Origin: Bergeriella denitrificans NBRC 102155
GTDB taxonomy: Bacteria; Pseudomonadota; Gammaproteobacteria; Burkholderiales; Neisseriaceae
Length of the DNA stretch: 60,758 nucleotides
Assembly: GCF_001592185.1 (NCBI RefSeq)
Contig: NZ_BCWL01000002.1
Coordinates: 1-60,758 of the forward strand
Reading direction: 5' to 3'
The notes below the pieces were generated by a model, which saw only the letters and a program-made list of their open reading frames with translations, searched no databases and was not told the origin of the DNA. Below are positions 57,172 through 60,758 of this stretch, in pieces (position 1 is the first letter of the stretch; every line of letters starts with the position of its first letter). Position numbers and translations under genes: made by a program.

Positions 57172-57528
57172 ATGCGTATTTGGATTGTGGTCGCGCTGGC
57201 CGCCGTATTGGTCGGCTGCGGGCAGGAAGGGGCGGATGCCCTGCAGGAAAACATTGAGCGGCAGGTTCGCAGCGGCTTTGTGAGTGTCGCCGAGGAGCAG
57301 TGCATGAACCGCCTGCCTTCGGGGCATCCGCTGTTTGACGAAGAAAAAGCGCGGCAGATTTGCGGCTGTACGGCGCAGAAGTTGGCCGATAGTCTGGCTG
57401 CCGGAGATTTGGCCGCTTTGGCGGGCGGTGAAATCGGTAAGGAGGCCGCCGCAAAAATCCAAGATGCCGCGCTGGCGTGTGCCAAAGAAATGATAACGCC
57501 GGGCAGCCGCGCCGCTTCTGCGCCTTAA
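57172..57528 (+). CDS. Small lipoprotein of unknown function
   Basis: A 118-residue protein with signal MRIWIVVALAAVLVGCGQEG (lipobox LVGC) and three further cysteines in a short helical body (EEQCMNR, QICGCTAQKL, ALACAKEM). The CGC pair and spacing suggest disulfides. Family not recognised. The frame continues upstream to 57073 but those codons come from the terminator of the preceding gene. A CAGGCAATAAG precedes the ATG. Confidence 0.82.
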   Translation: MRIWIVVALAAVLVGCGQEGADALQENIERQVRSGFVSVAEEQCMNRLPSGHPLFDEEKARQICGCTAQKLADSLAAGDLAALAGGEIGKEAAAKIQDAALACAKEMITPGSRAASAP

Positions 57529-57673
57529 AGGCCGTCTGAAAAAGCGTGCAATAGGGCGGAATTGCCCTGGGTGCGCGGCTGCACTCCCATATTGTTTTAA
57601 TCGGAAGGTTAAGTAACCTACTGATTTTATTCGATAAATATATTTAACCGTTGACAATAGAAAAGAGCCAGTT

Positions 57674-58651
57674 ATGACTACTTTAGCCCAATTTCTTCCG
57701 CAACATCTGCAACAACACGCCATTCCCGCCGAGCTTGGCAGCGTCTTGGCAACCGTTGCCGCCGCCTGTATCGACATCAACGCCAAAGTCCGCCTGGGCG
57801 CGCTTTCGGGCGTACTCGGCATGGCAGGTACGGGCAATGTGCAAGGCGAAGATCAGAAAAAGCTGGATGTGATTGCCAACGATATGCTGATTGCCGCGCT
57901 GCAGGCCGATGCCAATGTGGCGGGGCTGGCGAGTGAGGAAGAAGATACGTTTGTGGCCGCGCACCCCGACGGCGGCTATCTGGTGCTGTTCGACCCGCTC
58001 GACGGCTCGTCCAATATCGATGTGAACATTTCCGTCGGCACGATTTTCTCGATTCTGCCCAAGCCCGAAGGCGCGTTGGATACGCAGTCTTTCCTGCAAA
58101 AAGGCAGCGCGCAGGCCGGCAGCGGCTATGTGCTTTACGGCCCGCAAACCCAGCTGGTGTTTACTTTGAAACACGGTGTATTCGTGTTTACCCTCAATGA
58201 GCAAAACGAATTCGTGCTGACCCAGGAAAACCCGCAAGTGCCCGCGGCGACCAAAGAATTTGCCATTAATATGTCCAACCGCCGCCATTGGCTCGCGCCG
58301 ATGCAGCAGTATATCGACGAACTTTTGGCCGGCGACACCGGCCCGCGCGGCAAAAACTACAATATGCGCTGGGTCGCCAGCATGGTGGCGGAAATCCACC
58401 GCATCCTGATGCGCGGCGGCGTGTTTATGTATCCGCAAGATACCCGCGATTTGAGCAAACCGGGCAAGCTGCGCCTGATGTATGAAGCCAATCCGATGAG
58501 CCTGATTATGGCGCAGGCGGGCGGCGCGGCCGGCAATGCCGTGCAGGATATGCTCGACATTCAGCCCGAGGGCCTGCATCAGCGCGTGGCCGTGGTAATG
58601 GGCAGCGCGGAAGAAGTGGCGTATGTGACCCGTCTGCACGCGCAGGCATAA
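57674..58651 (+). CDS. fbp: Fructose-1,6-bisphosphatase class 1
   Basis: Removes the 1-phosphate of fructose 1,6-bisphosphate in gluconeogenesis. The 325-residue protein carries the metal-binding signature LFDPLDGSSNIDVNISVGTI (about residue 110), EEED near residue 77 and the sugar-phosphate-binding NYNMRWVASMVAEIHRIL and GGVFMYPQDTRD. Together with Ppc it supports growth on lactate or pyruvate. The ribosome site AAAAGAG precedes the ATG. Confidence 0.96.
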   Translation: MTTLAQFLPQHLQQHAIPAELGSVLATVAAACIDINAKVRLGALSGVLGMAGTGNVQGEDQKKLDVIANDMLIAALQADANVAGLASEEEDTFVAAHPDGGYLVLFDPLDGSSNIDVNISVGTIFSILPKPEGALDTQSFLQKGSAQAGSGYVLYGPQTQLVFTLKHGVFVFTLNEQNEFVLTQENPQVPAATKEFAINMSNRRHWLAPMQQYIDELLAGDTGPRGKNYNMRWVASMVAEIHRILMRGGVFMYPQDTRDLSKPGKLRLMYEANPMSLIMAQAGGAAGNAVQDMLDIQPEGLHQRVAVVMGSAEEVAYVTRLHAQA

Positions 58652-58653
58652 GG

Positions 58654-58723
58654 TATAGTCATTGAAAATAAGAATGATACGGCGTTGCTGCGCCTTGTCT
58701 CATTCTTATTTTCTTCGACTATA
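58654..58723. repeat. Correia-like 70-bp inverted-repeat element
   Basis: Starts TATAGTC and ends GACTATA, with long inner arms GAAAATAAGAATGA / CATTCTTATTTTC and a core TACGGCG...CGCCTTG. The core words recall the Correia repeat, but the ends (TATAGTC rather than TATAGTGG) and the short length differ. It begins just after the fbp stop. Confidence 0.75.
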
Positions 58724-58732
58724 TTTTGCATC

Positions 58733-58779
58733 AAAAAGGCCGTCTGAAAATAGGCTCTATTTTCAGACGGCCTTTTTTC
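58733..58779. terminator. Bidirectional inverted DUS terminator (fbp/znuB)
   Basis: AAAAAGGCCGTCTGAAAATA and TATTTTCAGACGGCCTTTTT, around GGCTC, between convergent fbp and znuB. Confidence 0.85.
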
Positions 58780-58818
58780 GGGCGGAACAAGCCGATAGGC
58801 AGAAACATTCGCAAGCGT

Positions 58819-59694
58819 TTACGCCGCGCGGTGTTTCTTGCGCCGCAGCCATTTGGTTAACACGCCGCCTTCCCAGCCGAAAACCACCGACACCAAATAC
58901 AGCGCGCCGCAGCAGAGAATAATGGCCGGGCCGGACGGAATTTCGACATGGTAGGAAAACAGCAGCCCGACGAAGCCGCACAGCAGCGCCAGCAGCGCCG
59001 CAAGCGCAATCAGCATACCGAGGCTTTTTGCCCACAGCCGCGCCGTAATGGCCGGCAGCATCATCAGGCCGACCGACATCAGCGTGCCCAATGCCTGAAA
59101 ACCGGCTACCAGGTTCATCACCACCAAAATCAGAAACAGCACATGCCAAAAGCCGCCTTTGCCGCCCACTGCCTGTAAAAACAGCGGGTCTATGCTCTCC
59201 AGTACCAAAGGGCGGTACATCACCGCCAGCAGCAGCACCGTCAGGCTGGCGGCGGCGGCAATCAGCTGCAGGGCGGGGATATCGACCGCCAATACCGAGC
59301 CGAACAGCAGGTGCAACAAATCGACGCTGTCGCCGTTTTTGCTCACCAACACCACGCCCACGGCCAGGCTGGACAAATAAAATGCGGCGAAATTGGCATC
59401 TTCTTTCAAACCGGTAAAGCGGCTGACCAAGCCAGCCAGCAGTGCCATCAGCAGCCCCGCAGCAAAGCCGCCCGCGCTCATGGCCGGCAGGCTCAATCCC
59501 GCCAGCATATAGCCCACCGCCGCACCGGGCAGCACCGCGTGGCTCAAGGCATCACCCACCAGGCTCATGCGGCGCATCACCAGAAACACGCCCACCGGCG
59601 CCGCACTCAGCGCCAGGCAAAACACCGATACCAGCGCGTAGCGCATAAAGTCGAACTCGACAAACGGCGAGAAAATCAAATCGTAGGCATTCAT
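58819..59694 (-). CDS. znuB: Metal ABC transporter permease, ZnuB type
   Basis: A 291-residue polytopic permease of the ABC-3 family (zinc/manganese). Eight or nine hydrophobic segments are seen, with the family segment LVGDALSHAVLPGAAVGYML (about residue 31) and LGTLMSVGLMMLPAITARLW (about 208). It ends in a basic tail (WLRRKKHRAA). It is downstream of znuC by 64 bases. The expected zinc-binding protein gene znuA does not follow; fbp converges instead. Confidence 0.9.
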   Translation of the reverse strand: MNAYDLIFSPFVEFDFMRYALVSVFCLALSAAPVGVFLVMRRMSLVGDALSHAVLPGAAVGYMLAGLSLPAMSAGGFAAGLLMALLAGLVSRFTGLKEDANFAAFYLSSLAVGVVLVSKNGDSVDLLHLLFGSVLAVDIPALQLIAAAASLTVLLLAVMYRPLVLESIDPLFLQAVGGKGGFWHVLFLILVVMNLVAGFQALGTLMSVGLMMLPAITARLWAKSLGMLIALAALLALLCGFVGLLFSYHVEIPSGPAIILCCGALYLVSVVFGWEGGVLTKWLRRKKHRAA

Positions 59695-59758
59695 AGCGTG
59701 TGTTTAAAATTGGGAGAAGCGGGCATCGGCAGCTGCCGGGCGGCATATTCAGACGGCA

Positions 59759-60484
59759 TCAGGCCGCGCACCAGTCGGCGGATTCCTGCTTTTGCACGGC
59801 AGCATTGGCTTGGGATAAAAATTCGTCGGTCAAAACTTTTTCGGTCGCGCCGGCGGCGATTTTTTCGCGTGCCAGCAGCAGCGTATGGGAAAAATAAGCG
59901 CGCACCTGCTCGTAATCGTGCAATACCGCAATCACGGCCTGGCCGTCGCGGTGGCAGCGGCGCAAAACCTCCAGCAGCGCATAAGTCGTGCGCGCATCGA
60001 CCGCGTTAAACGGCTCGTCCAGCAGCAGGAATTTCGCATTTTGTGCCAGCATACGCGCAAACAGCACGCGCTGAAACTGACCGTTGGACAAATGGGCAAT
60101 CTGCCGGTCGGCAAAATCGCGCATCTCCACCCGCTCCAGCGCGGCATACACGCGCTCGCGCTGCGCGGCGTTGACGCGGCCGAAAAAGCCGATTTCATAC
60201 CACAAACCCATAGCCGCCAGCTCGAATACCGTCATCGGCTGGCTGCGGTCGATTTCCGACTGCTGCGGCAGATAGGCAATGTCTTTGCGCTGCAGGCCGA
60301 CCCAGTGCACATGGCCCGTATCGGCCTGCTGCAAACCCATCACCGCTTTGAGCAGCGTGGACTTGCCCGCGCCGTTGGGGCCGAACACCGCCCACATCGA
60401 ATGGTCGTCAAACGTCATATCGATATGATGCACCGCCGGGCGGCGGCGGTAGCTGACGGTCAGGTTGTCGATAACGATGCTCAT
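59759..60484 (-). CDS. znuC: Metal ABC transporter ATPase, ZnuC type
   Basis: A 241-residue ATP-binding subunit powering ZnuB. Walker A is FGPNGAGKSTLLK (about residue 37), the signature is LSNGQFQR (an Asn where LSGGQ is usual, common in this family) and Walker B is FLLLDEPFNAVD; the H-loop is AVLHDYEQ. I start at MSIVIDNLTV (60484), whose ATG overlaps the stop of the small upstream ORF (ATGA). Zinc rather than manganese is inferred from the Zur-like site. Confidence 0.9.
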   Translation of the reverse strand: MSIVIDNLTVSYRRRPAVHHIDMTFDDHSMWAVFGPNGAGKSTLLKAVMGLQQADTGHVHWVGLQRKDIAYLPQQSEIDRSQPMTVFELAAMGLWYEIGFFGRVNAAQRERVYAALERVEMRDFADRQIAHLSNGQFQRVLFARMLAQNAKFLLLDEPFNAVDARTTYALLEVLRRCHRDGQAVIAVLHDYEQVRAYFSHTLLLAREKIAAGATEKVLTDEFLSQANAAVQKQESADWCAA

Positions 60485-60585
60485 GAGCCGACCGCCCAGA
60501 AATACAGGCCCCAAATCGCAGCGGCCGCCGCCAGCGCAATCAGCAGGCGCTGGAGCAGCCCGGTCAGTAAAATGGAATTCATCAT
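60481..60585 (-). CDS. Small membrane ORF coupled to znuC
   Basis: A 34-codon ORF (33 if the second ATG is used) with sequence MMNSILLTGLLQRLLIALAA followed by AAAIWGLYFWAVGS: one transmembrane helix with a single Arg and an aromatic end. Its TGA overlaps the znuC ATG (ATGA), so the two are translationally coupled. An uptake sequence (GGCCGTCTGAAAG) lies directly upstream with GAAAG as a possible ribosome site. No function is known to me; a small subunit or regulator of the transporter is an inference. Confidence 0.6.
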   Translation of the reverse strand: MMNSILLTGLLQRLLIALAAAAAIWGLYFWAVGS

Positions 60586-60643
60586 GCAGACTTTCAGACG
60601 GCCGCACGCAGCGGCGTACGGCGGAATGGAAAAGGGAAGTAGA

Positions 60644-60658
60644 TGATACAGTATAACA
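60644..60658 (-). promoter_or_regulatory. Zur-box-like site upstream of the znuC operon
   Basis: Read leftward TGTTATACTGTATCA matches the meningococcal Zur consensus TGTTATDNHATAACA at 13 of 15 positions (the centre and left half perfectly). It lies about 60 bases before the small ORF. Zinc-bound Zur would repress the operon. Confidence 0.6.
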
Positions 60659-60734
60659 TTATGATTGTATAGGGGCGGGGTAGGGGGTGTTAGAGAGACG
60701 GCAGTTATGTTTTTTGAAAACCATCTGCCGTGGG

Positions 60735-60756
60735 TCGTGCACTTTTGCCCGACGAT
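60735..60756. repeat. REP-like palindrome, second CACTTTTGCCCGAC copy
   Basis: TCGTGC-ACTTTT-GCCCGA followed by CGATTC, at the right end of the window; related to 49732-49753. Confidence 0.5.
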
Positions 60757-60758
60757 TC

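Overview
The window is a chromosomal segment of a commensal-type Neisseria (Betaproteobacteria). The 10-base core of the DNA uptake sequence (GCCGTCTGAA) recurs dozens of times, mostly preceded by AG or AA and only sometimes by AT, which points to the AG-DUS group of species rather than gonococcus or meningococcus. Many copies form inverted pairs that end genes as terminators. Gene content agrees: aniA/norB denitrification, the mtrR-mtrCDE efflux locus, the dnaB-pilHIJK-X pseudopilin cluster, and ordinary neisserial housekeeping genes. I see no rRNA, CRISPR array, prophage or complete insertion sequence.

Layout: 0.1-4.9 kb is a denitrification block (nirV-like gene and aniA leftward, norB rightward) around an FNR-controlled intergenic region. 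5-12.7 kb holds a small exported protein, ppc, ettA, hemA and rpoH. 12.97-13.11 kb encodes what looks like the FNR-induced small RNA AniS on the minus strand. 13.2-20.9 kb has a ferredoxin-reductase gene, gatB, a RAYT transposase between two inverted REP palindromes, gatA, gatC, marC and an aldehyde dehydrogenase gene. 21-26.4 kb has sodB, dnaB and five overlapping pseudopilin genes. pgsA then leads into a tRNA cluster: four identical tRNA-Gly, tRNA-Cys, an odd Cys-anticodon tRNA-like gene, and tRNA-Leu. 28-33.6 kb holds a TerC/CBS membrane protein gene behind a structured leader, thiL, pgpA and an alanine/sodium symporter gene. 33.7-40.6 kb is mtrR with divergent mtrCDE. 40.7-47.5 kb has etf-QO, a HIT protein, ldcA and a LOG-SDR-ubiJ-nadK run. 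47.6-55.5 kb is a three-gene module (ABC transporter, TonB-dependent receptor, periplasmic M16 protease) in the order of E. coli yddA-yddB-pqqL and with the same parts as the Pectobacterium Fus ferredoxin-piracy system; Fur-box-like sites sit before the first two genes, and similar 80-base repeats lie at both ends. The window closes with an NSS transporter, a small lipoprotein, fbp, and a zinc-type ABC transporter operon (znuC, znuB) led by an overlapping 33-34-codon membrane ORF and a Zur-like site.

Most promising for follow-up: the yddA-yddB-pqqL/Fus-like uptake module with its flanking repeats, the AniS-like sRNA with a near-ideal FNR promoter, the non-canonical tRNA-Cys-like gene, the RAYT with covarying REP palindromes inside the gat locus, and the tiny ORF coupled to znuC.
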